From Candidatus Kaiserbacteria bacterium CG10_big_fil_rev_8_21_14_0_10_45_20 (GTDB lineage Bacteria > Patescibacteriota > Minisyncoccia > Phycocordibacterales > Phycocordibacteraceae): 32,105 bases of DNA. Positions within the stretch are counted from its first letter, which is position 1. Each line of letters starts with the position of its first letter. The notes beneath the pieces are model-generated. The model was not told where the DNA came from. It was given only the letters and a program-made list of their open reading frames with translations, and ran no database searches. Made by a program: the position numbers and the translations under genes. Positions 1 through 8,232 of the stretch are shown in pieces. Location of the stretch: positions 12,503-44,607 of the forward strand of contig PFBH01000016.1 of the NCBI GenBank assembly GCA_002773335.1. Reading direction: 5' to 3'.

Positions 1-2237
1 CCATTATCAATTTCAAAGATCAGCTCGTCATGAATTTGTAGTACAAGTGCAACTTTAGATTTAAAATCTTTTTCTATAAGCGCATCAACTTTTGCCATTG
101 CAATTTTGATAACGTCTGCCTGTGTTCCCTGCATAGGAGCATTAATTGCCATTCTTTCGGCAGAGGCCCGTATTTGTGGCAGGTGTGAGCGAATTCCGGG
201 GAAGAACCGCTTTCTTCCAAATAAGGTAGTAACATACCCAATACGAGACGCCTCAGCTTTTACCTTTGTGAGGTACGATGCAAGTCCCGGGTACAATTCA
301 AAATACCGGTTCAGGTAACTTTGTGCCTCAGTACGATTAGTACCCAATGTTTCTTTGAGTGCGTTTACCCCCATTCCATACAAAATGCCAAAGTTAATAA
401 CCTTTGCGCTCCTCCTCATTTCGTACGTTACCTTTTCAAGGGGTACTCCAAAAACTTCTGAGGCAACGGAGCTGTGTACATCTTCTCCGTCTTTAAATAC
501 TTTTTTTAATTTTTCGTCACCAGACAGTATCGCCGCAAGACGGAGCTCTATTTGAGAGTAGTCTAACGCAAGGAGCATTTTACCCTTAGGGGCAATAAAC
601 GCCTTCCGTATACGCCGTCCCAGCTCGCTTTTAATGGGGATATTTTGGAGGTTTGGTTCTCGTGAAGAGAGGCGCCCTGTTGTCGTTCCAGTTTGAACAA
701 ATGTGGTGTGCAACCTGCTGTTTGCGTCTAACAAGGACGGTATCGCGTCAATGTATGTTGATAAGAGTTTTTGAAGTTCGCGGTATGCCAAAATGCTTTC
801 AATAATTTTGTGTTCGCCTTTTAACTTCACCAGCTCAGATTCTTTCGTAGAAAATTGGCCAGTGGCTGTCTTTTTTTGCCGCTTCCCCTGCAACCCTAAC
901 TTCTCAAAGAGAATGGCTCCGAGTTGCTTTGGTGAGTTGATGTTAAATTCTTCACACGCATAAGAAAATATTTCTTTTGAGAGGACGTCGAGCTCGGCAT
1001 GATACTCTTTTGAAAGTTTTTTTAAATACTCTCTATCAATTTGAACCCCTTCAGCGTTGAGCTTTTTAATAATAGGAATGAGCGGTTTTTCAATGTCGCA
1101 ATACACCGTCTCAAGGTTTTCGTCAGCGACCTTCTTGAGTAACTTTTTGTGCGCATCTTCCAACGACTTGCTTCCTGTAGCATGCAATATGTCATCTAAA
1201 GATGGGTTTGTTGTTTCAGAGCTGGTAAGCCACAGCATCACCGACGCTTCGGCGAGCATGGTTTCATCAATATCTATCGCCTCTGTTTCTGAAGCATCTT
1301 TTGGAGCACTGCTTGCGACACCTGCTTTACCTCCTAGAGTATCAACGCGCGAAATAAGCGAACGGAATCCCAAAGACGATAGTAGCGCGACTGCTTTTTT
1401 ACGGTCAAAATCTTTTTTCCAGTTGGCTTCTTCTTTTTCAAAAGTAACAGGTGCGTCCATTCTGATGGTTGCAAGCACCTTTGAAAACTCTGCCTCTTCT
1501 TTTCCGTCCAGCAACAAACGAGTGACTCTCTCGGTAATACCGAGCTCTTTTTTTACCTTCTCGCTGTCTTTTTCAAGAGCACGGTACATCTTCTCTATCG
1601 TGCCGTAGTGAGAGATGAGCGTCGTTGCGGTTTTATCGCCAATTCCTTTTATTCCAATAATGTTATCTGATGGATCGCCACGAAGGCCTTTGTAGTCAGG
1701 GAGCGCGGTTGGTGAAAATCCATACCTCTCTTGCACTGCTGTTTCGTTGTACAGCACCGTGTCAGACAACCCCTTTCGTAACGTTAGCACCTGCACATCG
1801 TCTCCCTGAACCAACTGGAGTGTATCCATATCTCCCGAGGCAATAATGACACGGAACTTCTTTGCCAACTGTTTTGATAGCGTGCCAATTACGTCGTCGG
1901 CTTCAAACCCCGGAACTTCGTAAATGGGTATATGGAACGCCTCAAACACTTCACGTGATGTGCCCAACTGCTCAACAAGAGCATCTTCGGTTTTACTCCG
2001 CGTCCCCTTATATTCTTTATACGCGTCGTGGCGGTGTGTTGGTCCGGGGAGGTCATACGCGGCAACCATATAATCAGGCGACAGCTCTCTTGCCAGTTTT
2101 ATTAACATTGCCGACAAGCCGTACAGTGCCCCCGCCGGATCTCCCGAAGGTGTGCTCAGTTCGGGGAGCGCGTGATACGCTCGATGGATAATCGCGTGAG
2201 CGTCAATGAGGACAATGGTTGGTTTTTTTGTTGCCAT
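1..2237 (-). CDS. polA: DNA polymerase I, 3' end truncated by window edge
   Basis: Reverse translation from ATG at 2237 gives MATKKPTIVLIDAHAIIHRAYHALPEL...PDYMVAAYDLPGPTHRHDAYKEYKGTR (5'-3' exonuclease domain). The window edge gives AERMAINAPMQGTQADVIKIAMAKV...LQIHDELIFEID (polymerase motif C). Absent from the ORF track because it has no stop in the window. Confidence 0.95.
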   Translation of the reverse strand, partial: MATKKPTIVLIDAHAIIHRAYHALPELSTPSGDPAGALYGLSAMLIKLARELSPDYMVAAYDLPGPTHRHDAYKEYKGTRSKTEDALVEQLGTSREVFEAFHIPIYEVPGFEADDVIGTLSKQLAKKFRVIIASGDMDTLQLVQGDDVQVLTLRKGLSDTVLYNETAVQERYGFSPTALPDYKGLRGDPSDNIIGIKGIGDKTATTLISHYGTIEKMYRALEKDSEKVKKELGITERVTRLLLDGKEEAEFSKVLATIRMDAPVTFEKEEANWKKDFDRKKAVALLSSLGFRSLISRVDTLGGKAGVASSAPKDASETEAIDIDETMLAEASVMLWLTSSETTNPSLDDILHATGSKSLEDAHKKLLKKVADENLETVYCDIEKPLIPIIKKLNAEGVQIDREYLKKLSKEYHAELDVLSKEIFSYACEEFNINSPKQLGAILFEKLGLQGKRQKKTATGQFSTKESELVKLKGEHKIIESILAYRELQKLLSTYIDAIPSLLDANSRLHTTFVQTGTTTGRLSSREPNLQNIPIKSELGRRIRKAFIAPKGKMLLALDYSQIELRLAAILSGDEKLKKVFKDGEDVHSSVASEVFGVPLEKVTYEMRRSAKVINFGILYGMGVNALKETLGTNRTEAQSYLNRYFELYPGLASYLTKVKAEASRIGYVTTLFGRKRFFPGIRSHLPQIRASAERMAINAPMQGTQADVIKIAMAKVDALIEKDFKSKVALVLQIHDELIFEIDN

Positions 2238-2240
2238 ATA

Positions 2241-2669
2241 TTACTTCTTCTCCAAAATCTCTCGTGTGTTTTCGTCAACAACGTCAAACTGAAGCGTGGT
2301 GGCGCACTGCTCAGCATGAGTAACTATATTTTCCGGCCACTCTATTAAAATAAGGTTATCGGGATTTTGTATGTACTCACTAAAATTAATTGTCTCTGAC
2401 TCTCCTTCAGAAAGTCGGTATGCGTCAATGTGAACCAGCGTTTTAAACCTGCTGTGATCTATTGGGTACGTTTGCAAGATAACAAACGTCGGACTTGTTA
2501 TACCTTCTTTTACACCAAGCTCTTTTGCCACCCGTTGTACAAATGTTGTTTTCCCCGAACCTAAATCCCCCGAGAGTCCCACGCAGTACGCGCCGCGAGC
2601 AGTGTTGGTTGAGAGGCTTTCAACAAACTTCTTGGCAAATGTATCTAATTGATCCAGAGAGATGTTCAT
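2241..2669 (-). CDS. tsaE: tRNA threonylcarbamoyladenosine biosynthesis ATPase TsaE
   Basis: Walker A GLSGDLGSGKTTFVQ, SPTFVILQTYP and HIDAYRL, typical of TsaE. Confidence 0.93.
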   Translation of the reverse strand: MNISLDQLDTFAKKFVESLSTNTARGAYCVGLSGDLGSGKTTFVQRVAKELGVKEGITSPTFVILQTYPIDHSRFKTLVHIDAYRLSEGESETINFSEYIQNPDNLILIEWPENIVTHAEQCATTLQFDVVDENTREILEKK

Positions 2670-2744
2670 ACCTCTATGGTATCAAAATCCGCTATTGTTT
2701 AACACTAAAAGCAAAGTGTCCAAAAATGAGGTACTATTTTGAGA

Positions 2745-4406
2745 ATGGACATACAAGATGATGCAACACGAGACCTGGAAGACCTTAAGAGAAGAGAGGA
2801 AGAAGAGCTCGCCTCTTTACTGTCTCAAAAGTACGGCATTGAGTACATTGACCTTACGCGTGTTTCTATAAACACTGACGCGCTCCGTTTAGTATCCGAA
2901 GAGAAGGCACGCGGAGCCGAGTGCGCCGCGTTTGATGTTGTTGGGAAACGCGTGTCCTTGGCAGTACGCTCACCACAACACCCAAAACTTCCGTCGGTAC
3001 TGAAAGACTTAGAAGAAAATCACTATGAAGTAAGGCAGTTTATGGTTTCGCGCGCATCTCTCTCTCGCGCGTGGGAACGGTACGCAGACCTTTCTTTTGC
3101 TATTGAGTCTAAATCTGGCGTTTTTGATATTTCGTCTGAAGAGCTCAAAAAAACTATTGAGGAGTTTGATGGTGTGCCGAGCATTGCTAAGGCAATAGAA
3201 GAGGTGTCGTTATTAAAAAAGGCTTTTCGCATATCCCGCATTCTTGAAGTTGTTCTCGGTGGGGCGCTCTCAATAAACGCATCTGATGTTCATATTGAAC
3301 CAGAAGAAGAGAGCGTCCGTTTGCGATTTCGTTTAGACGGTGTTCTTCAAGATGTTGCCACTTTTGATGCAGAAACGCATACGCTCCTTTTGTCACGTCT
3401 TAAACTGCTATCAGGTCTTCTGTTAAATATCCACGACCGCTCACAAGATGGCCGTTTTTCTATTGAACTTGGCGAGACTGAAATAGAGATAAGAACATCA
3501 GTAATCCCGGGGACATACGGAGAGAGCGTTGTGATGCGTGTACTCAACCCAGAGGCAATCGCGGTGCCATTCTCTGAATTGGGGATGGAGCCAATGCTTG
3601 AAAAATTAGTGAAAGAAGAAATCACAAAACCAAACGGAATGCTTTTAACAACAGGACCTACCGGATCAGGAAAGACAACAACGCTCTACGCGTGTTTGCG
3701 AGAGATACACTCTCCCCAAATCAAAATTATTACCATTGAAGACCCTGTTGAATACCACCTGAAAGGCGTTGTACAAACACAAGTTGAAAAAAACTACACA
3801 TTTATCGGTGCTCTACGATCAGCCTTACGGCAAGACCCAGACGTTATTATGATTGGAGAGATCAGAGAAGCAGACGTTGCTCGCACCGCGATTGACGCTG
3901 CACTTACCGGACACTTTGTGTTCTCAACACTACACACCAACAACGCGGCTGGGGCCTTCCCCCGCCTTGCTGATTTTGATATTGATCTAAAGGTTGTCGG
4001 CTCTGCAGTATCCGTAGTATTAGCGCAACGCCTTGTGAGAAAGCTGTGCCCGAAATGTAGAAAAGAAACTCCTCTAGAGGGAGAAAAAAAGACGCTTATA
4101 GAAAAGGTTGTTGCAGGAATAAGAAATAAAGACGTTATCCCCCAAAATTCTTCAGTTGTCTTTGAACCGGTTGGTTGCGAGGCGTGCAATATGACGGGCT
4201 ACAAAGGTCGGATTGGTGTATTTGAAGGAATTGTCGTAGATAGTGAAATTGACGCATTTGTGCGCAACAACCCGTCTGAAAATGATATTCAAGAAATTCA
4301 AAAGAAACGGGACATTCTCACAATGCCCGAGGACGGGGTGGTAAAAATCCTCAACGGCATCACCTCTCTTGAAGAGGTGGAGCGAGTTATTGATATTGCT
4401 CCATAA
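2745..4406 (+). CDS. GspE/PilB-family type II secretion / type IV pilus assembly ATPase
   Basis: GPTGSGKTTTLYACL (Walker A), IKIITIEDPVEYHL, RSALRQDPDVIMIGEIREADVARTAIDAALTGHFVFSTLHTN, CxxC pairs (CPKC, CEAC). ATG at 2745 preferred over TTG at 2739. Confidence 0.93.
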   Translation: MDIQDDATRDLEDLKRREEEELASLLSQKYGIEYIDLTRVSINTDALRLVSEEKARGAECAAFDVVGKRVSLAVRSPQHPKLPSVLKDLEENHYEVRQFMVSRASLSRAWERYADLSFAIESKSGVFDISSEELKKTIEEFDGVPSIAKAIEEVSLLKKAFRISRILEVVLGGALSINASDVHIEPEEESVRLRFRLDGVLQDVATFDAETHTLLLSRLKLLSGLLLNIHDRSQDGRFSIELGETEIEIRTSVIPGTYGESVVMRVLNPEAIAVPFSELGMEPMLEKLVKEEITKPNGMLLTTGPTGSGKTTTLYACLREIHSPQIKIITIEDPVEYHLKGVVQTQVEKNYTFIGALRSALRQDPDVIMIGEIREADVARTAIDAALTGHFVFSTLHTNNAAGAFPRLADFDIDLKVVGSAVSVVLAQRLVRKLCPKCRKETPLEGEKKTLIEKVVAGIRNKDVIPQNSSVVFEPVGCEACNMTGYKGRIGVFEGIVVDSEIDAFVRNNPSENDIQEIQKKRDILTMPEDGVVKILNGITSLEEVERVIDIAP

Positions 4407-4415
4407 TAAAATAAA

Positions 4416-4587
4416 AAACCGAACCACTCTAAGCAACACTCTGCTAGGAGAAAGTGGAACATGGATGAGGATAGAACCAGTAACCCTCAAACAAGTTGAG
4501 GAACCAGTCCGTCCTTACCACGAAGCCACAGCGTTGCTTAGATGGGTTCGGTTTCTTTCAAAAGAACAGCCCTTTTCAGGGCTTTTG
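4416..4587 (+). ncRNA. Candidate structured intergenic RNA, class unknown: long closing stem followed by a terminator-like hairpin
   Basis: 5' arm AAACCGAACCACTCTAAGCAAC (4416-4437) pairs with GTTGCTTAGATGGGTTCGGTTT (4533-4554): about 20 bp with one 2x2 mismatch. An internal hairpin CCTCAA-ACAAG-TTGAGG lies in between. AGCCC-TTTTCA-GGGCTTTT follows. No convincing CDS. Confidence 0.55.
4568..4587 (+). terminator. Rho-independent-like hairpin
   Basis: AGCCCTTTTCAGGGCTTTTG; short stem plus weak T-tract downstream of the RNA candidate. Confidence 0.5.
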
Positions 4588-4665
4588 CTATACTAGCATA
4601 CTGATATCTTTTTGTCAAGCCCTTATCTTGAACCATGGAGTATGAGAATAAAGCATAGTTCAAAA

Positions 4666-4700
4666 CCTAACGACTAATGGCTAAGTACTAATAACTGGCA
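4666..4700. repeat. Heptad array (ACTAANN orientation, i.e. TTAGTNN on the minus strand), about 5 units
   Basis: CCTAACG ACTAATG GCTAAGT ACTAATA ACTGGCA, strict 7-bp period, immediately upstream of ruvB. Confidence 0.8.
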
Positions 4701-4721
4701 AATTTCCGTTATACTGTTTCT

Positions 4722-5726
4722 ATGGATACCGCACCAAACGAACCTACCGAAGAGAGAGTTGCTCCAGAGGCGTCTCTTGACCAAACGCTTCGCCCAAGCA
4801 CGTGGGAAGAGTACGTCGGACAAGAAAACCTCAAAGAAAATTTGCGCGTTCTCATTACCGCGGCAAAAGAGCGGTCACACGCTCCTGAGCACACACTTCT
4901 GTATGGCTCTCCTGGTTTGGGAAAGACAACGCTCGCCCACCTTATAGCAAAAGAGCTTGGCACTAACCTAAAATCAACAGCAGGTCCTGTTATTGAACGA
5001 GTCGGTGACCTTGCCGCCATTCTTACCAACCTGACCCCTGGTGACATTCTTTTTATTGACGAAATCCACCGCCTCAATAAAACCATTGAGGAAGTTCTTT
5101 ACCCTGCTATGGAAGCAGGGAAGCTCGATATTATCATTGGAAAGGGTCCGTCGGCGCGCACTATAGAGCTTGGGCTTCCTCCTTTTACGCTTATTGGAGC
5201 CACAACACGGATCGCGCTCATCTCGTCACCTCTTCGTTCACGTTTCTCTGGTGGTGTTTTTCAGTTAGAATTTTACTCTGAAGAAGATATTGAGAAAATT
5301 TTACAACGATCTGCTTCTATTTTGGGTATACAGCTCGAACCCGAAGCAGCAAAAGAGGTTGCGAAACGGTCACGAAGAACCCCTCGTACAGCAAATTATC
5401 TGCTCAAGCGATGTCGCGACGTTGCTCAGTTAGACCGAACCCCGGTCACTGCTGAGGTTGCCCAAAAAGCACTCTCAATGATTGGCGTTGACGAGGCCGG
5501 TTTAACTTCTTCTGACCGACGACTCCTTGAAACACTGGTTGATAAATTTAGGGGGGGTCCTATTGGACTTAAAACTCTCGCGGCTGCAACCATGGAGGAA
5601 GAAGAAACAATAGAGGGCGTGTATGAACCGTACCTAATGCAAGAAGGTTTTTTGGAACGCACTCCACGCGGACGCGTTGCAACCCCACGAGCGTTTGAGC
5701 ATCTGAAAAAGAGTATTCGGTATTGA
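4722..5726 (+). CDS. ruvB: Holliday junction branch migration DNA helicase RuvB
   Basis: LRPSTWEEYVGQENLKENLRVLI, LLYGSPGLGKTTLAHLIA, ILFIDEIHRL, LIGATTRIALISSPLRSRF. Confidence 0.97.
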   Translation: MDTAPNEPTEERVAPEASLDQTLRPSTWEEYVGQENLKENLRVLITAAKERSHAPEHTLLYGSPGLGKTTLAHLIAKELGTNLKSTAGPVIERVGDLAAILTNLTPGDILFIDEIHRLNKTIEEVLYPAMEAGKLDIIIGKGPSARTIELGLPPFTLIGATTRIALISSPLRSRFSGGVFQLEFYSEEDIEKILQRSASILGIQLEPEAAKEVAKRSRRTPRTANYLLKRCRDVAQLDRTPVTAEVAQKALSMIGVDEAGLTSSDRRLLETLVDKFRGGPIGLKTLAAATMEEEETIEGVYEPYLMQEGFLERTPRGRVATPRAFEHLKKSIRY

Positions 5727-5747
5727 GTATTCGGTATACAGTATATG
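5713..5747. repeat. Heptad array (GTATNNN, i.e. reverse complement of TACTNNA family), 5 units
   Basis: GTATTCG GTATTGA GTATTCG GTATACA GTATATG; overlaps the last codons and stop of ruvB. Confidence 0.85.
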
Positions 5748-5748
5748 T

Positions 5749-6113
5749 ATGGTTATTCATCATTTCAGCCAGTTGGTTGCGTGGCAGAGGGCGCACGTCT
5801 TGGTGCTACTTGTATACAAACATACCCGCACACTCCCTGATGGAGAGAAGTTTGGTTTAACTAGTCAAATGAGGCGCGCTTCTGTTTCAGAGACATCTAA
5901 CATTGCGGAAGGGTTTGGAAGGAGGACTGCTACTGATAAGAATAGTTTTTATACAATGGCAAAACATCGCTTTCGGAGTTAGAAAACCAGTTATACATTG
6001 CTCGAGACCTTGGATATTTGGAGAAAAAACTACATACCGAAATTCAAAGTATGGTTGAGGAAATTCACCGCCTGATAGGTGGCCTAATGAAATCCTCAAC
6101 AACAAAATCATAG
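5749..6113 (+). pseudogene. Four-helix-bundle protein (23S rRNA intervening-sequence / S23 family), frameshifted
   Basis: Frame 1: MVIHHFSQLVAWQRAHVLVLLVYKHTRTLPDGEKFGLTSQMRRASVSETSNIAEGFGRRTATDKNSFYTMAK. It continues in another frame as SLSELENQLYIARDLGYLEKKLHTEIQSMVEEIHRLIGGLMKSSTTKS*. A 1-nt loss around GCAAAACATCG breaks the ORF. Confidence 0.88.
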
Positions 6114-6129
6114 TCGCCTACTCCTCACA

Positions 6130-6157
6130 TACTAAATACTCTATACTGTATACTCAC
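6130..6157. repeat. Heptad array TACTNNA, 4 units, inverted relative to 5713-5747
   Basis: TACTAAA TACTCTA TACTGTA TACTCAC, ending 4 nt before the ruvC ATG. Confidence 0.85.
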
Positions 6158-6161
6158 CTAT

Positions 6162-6638
6162 ATGTCTTCAGTTCTTGCAATAGACCCTGGATATGATCGC
6201 TTAGGGCTCGCTGTGTTTGAGGGAGATGAGGTACGTCACTCTGAGTGCTTTTCTCCTACTGAAAAAGAATTTGGACTACGGCTTCTTGCAATCAACAAAA
6301 GAGTTTCAGAGGTCATAGACACATTTTCTCCTGATGCTGTTGCCATTGAAACTCTCTTTTTCACTAAGAACCAAAAAACAGCAATGCGTGTCGCTGAAGC
6401 GCGAGGGGTTATTATCTTAGCGGTACTACAGGCACACATCCCCCTCTTTGAATATTCGCCACAAGAAGTAAAAATAGCAGTAACAGGAATTGGTAATGCA
6501 TCAAAAGATGCGGTAATGCGGATGGTCCCACGCCTTATAAAATTACCTGCTGGAAACAGGAAAGACGACGAGTTTGACGCCATTGCTCTTGGATACGCGC
6601 ATCAGGCAAATAAACGGCTCAACAGAGCGGGTTTGTAA
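6162..6638 (+). CDS. ruvC: Crossover junction endodeoxyribonuclease RuvC
   Basis: VLAIDPGYDRLGLAVFE, VAIETLFFTKNQKTAMRVAEARGVIILA, DDEFDAIALGYAH. Confidence 0.95.
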   Translation: MSSVLAIDPGYDRLGLAVFEGDEVRHSECFSPTEKEFGLRLLAINKRVSEVIDTFSPDAVAIETLFFTKNQKTAMRVAEARGVIILAVLQAHIPLFEYSPQEVKIAVTGIGNASKDAVMRMVPRLIKLPAGNRKDDEFDAIALGYAHQANKRLNRAGL

Positions 6639-6768
6639 GGCATTTTGTTATCCCCAACTATATCCACACAAGGAAACCCTCTCTCTTGCTAATTCTTAAA
6701 TTTTTGATAAAAATAGTGCGTCTGAATCTACGAAGCTTCAGATGTTGTTTAAAAATAAATAAATAAAC

Positions 6769-6945
6769 ATGGGTACAAACACATACGCAGATGAGCTCCT
6801 TCTTGACATCGATGAGGAGGTAGAAGAATCTGATGTTGATGATGAAATAGAGTCTCTCTTTGACGAAGATGAAGACGACTCTGACGAAATGGAGGACGGA
6901 GAGGATGATGACATGGGAGGATTAAACGACGACGAAGATATGTAA
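6769..6945 (+). CDS. Small, extremely acidic hypothetical protein (58 aa)
   Basis: ATG...TAA: MGTNTYADELLLDIDEEVEESDVDDEIESLFDEDEDDSDEMEDGEDDDMGGLNDDEDM. Below the ORF-track cutoff; followed directly by a perfect terminator palindrome. Confidence 0.7.
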   Translation: MGTNTYADELLLDIDEEVEESDVDDEIESLFDEDEDDSDEMEDGEDDDMGGLNDDEDM

Positions 6946-6979
6946 TTAAAAAACCCGCAGCTGCGGGTTTTTTAATTAC
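6942..6979. terminator. Bidirectional terminator between the acidic ORF and tyrS
   Basis: Perfect palindrome GTAATTAAAAAACCCGCAG/CTGCGGGTTTTTTAATTAC (38 nt); overlaps both stop codons. Confidence 0.9.
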
Positions 6980-8174
6980 ATACTATTTTTACAAAACGGT
7001 GCTTCCCAACACGAAGTATTGCGCCCGCATCAATAGTTTGGTTAGCACCAGTTATTTTTTGATCAGACCCAGTGATTTTTATTGCTCCGGCCTCCAACAG
7101 TCGCCTCCCTTCAGTTTTAGACGCAACAACTCCGGATACAACGAGCGCATCTATAAGAGACTCGCCTTGACTGAGGGTACACTCGACCACGTTATCTGGC
7201 ACACCGCCTTTAGAGAACGTGTTTTCAAAATTATTTTTGGCGTTCTCTGCCTCCCTTTCTCCGTGGTACATACGCACCAATTCTGTAGCGAGAGAAAGTT
7301 TTGCGTCGCGCGGATGCGCAGAGAGTAAGACGGACACATCATCCATCGGAACACGTGTAAGCAATCTAAAGTATTTTTCAATTAACTCATCCTTTACAGA
7401 CATAACCTTTCCAAACATTTCACTTGGCTCGTCTTTAAACGCAATGATGTTCCTCCAGCTAGAGCTCATTTTTCTGCCGTCCAATCCTTCTATTGGAAAT
7501 TCGGTCATAACAACACCTTGTGGAGGTTGGTTGTAGTGCTCTTGTAGTGTTCGTCCTGCAAGTAAATTAAAACGTTGATCAACACCGCCAATCTCAACAT
7601 CAGCCTTCACCGCCACAGAGTCATACCCCTGCATAAGCGGGTACAGTGTTTCTCGAAGTGAGACGCGAGTCCCCGCATCAAGGCGACGTCTGATGTTGTC
7701 GCGTGCTATAAACTCTGCAACAGAAAACTGGTTTGCAAGCTCTCCCAGCTCTGAAAACGACAGTTTGTTGAGCCACTCTGAATTAAAACGCCTTTCAAAC
7801 GAGTCGCCGAGCAGTGTGGATGCTTGGGTAAAATACGTTTCTGCATTTTTCTTTACTTCTTCTTGAGAAAGCATTGGGCGTTCACTCTGTTTATCTGAGG
7901 TGTCGCCTATCACTCCTGTAGCATCACCTACAATCAAAATCGCTTGGTGTCCAAGGTCTTGGAAATCTTTCAGTTTGAGGAGTGGGACTGATCTACCAAG
8001 GTGAAGGTTGGGGCTGGTTGGGTCAATACCGAGCTTCACTCGAAGCTGTTTACCACTCATTAGTAACTCTTTGAGGGCTTTATTTCCTGGAATAACCTCG
8101 GCAACACCGCGTGACAACAGCTCGTCGACTCTTTTCTCGTCTGTGATTATTGGTGGTTTTTTCCCAAACAACAT
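6972..8174 (-). CDS. tyrS: Tyrosyl-tRNA synthetase
   Basis: GIDPTSPNLHLGRSVPLLKLKDFQDLGHQAILIVGDATGVIGD, GRKMSSS, C-terminal S4-like domain. Confidence 0.94.
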   Translation of the reverse strand: MLFGKKPPIITDEKRVDELLSRGVAEVIPGNKALKELLMSGKQLRVKLGIDPTSPNLHLGRSVPLLKLKDFQDLGHQAILIVGDATGVIGDTSDKQSERPMLSQEEVKKNAETYFTQASTLLGDSFERRFNSEWLNKLSFSELGELANQFSVAEFIARDNIRRRLDAGTRVSLRETLYPLMQGYDSVAVKADVEIGGVDQRFNLLAGRTLQEHYNQPPQGVVMTEFPIEGLDGRKMSSSWRNIIAFKDEPSEMFGKVMSVKDELIEKYFRLLTRVPMDDVSVLLSAHPRDAKLSLATELVRMYHGEREAENAKNNFENTFSKGGVPDNVVECTLSQGESLIDALVVSGVVASKTEGRRLLEAGAIKITGSDQKITGANQTIDAGAILRVGKHRFVKIVCN

Positions 8175-8232
8175 ACATCAACTTTATCACATTTGTGCCA
8201 CACACCTCCCTTGTCTGCTATGATTGAACAAT

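Larger units (their letters stand above)
5713..6157 (+). mobile_element. Candidate element: inverted TACTNNA heptad arrays flanking an S23-family ORF, inserted between ruvB and ruvC
   Basis: Inverted arrays abut the ORF and both neighbouring genes. A second element of the same architecture lies at 20862-21275. Confidence 0.5.

Noticed and set aside
1057-2191. Plus-strand ORFs 1057-1608 and 1862-2191
   Set aside because: Antisense to the clearly coding polA frame; low-complexity translations.
4533-4554. GGGTTCGG considered as a tRNA/tmRNA T-loop
   Set aside because: No acceptor/anticodon layout or CCA context; the segment is one arm of a long stem.
4416-4587. RNase P RNA, because of GGAGAAAGTGG resembling GAGGAAAGTCC
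   Set aside because: Far too short and lacking the other conserved regions.
4369-4596. ORF 4369-4596 (75 aa) over the structured intergenic region
   Set aside because: Begins inside the gspE 3' end in another frame and runs through the paired stem; composition better explained by structured RNA.
5887-6111. Minus-strand ORF 5887-6111
   Set aside because: Antisense to the frameshifted S23 ORF, whose two frames give clear family motifs.
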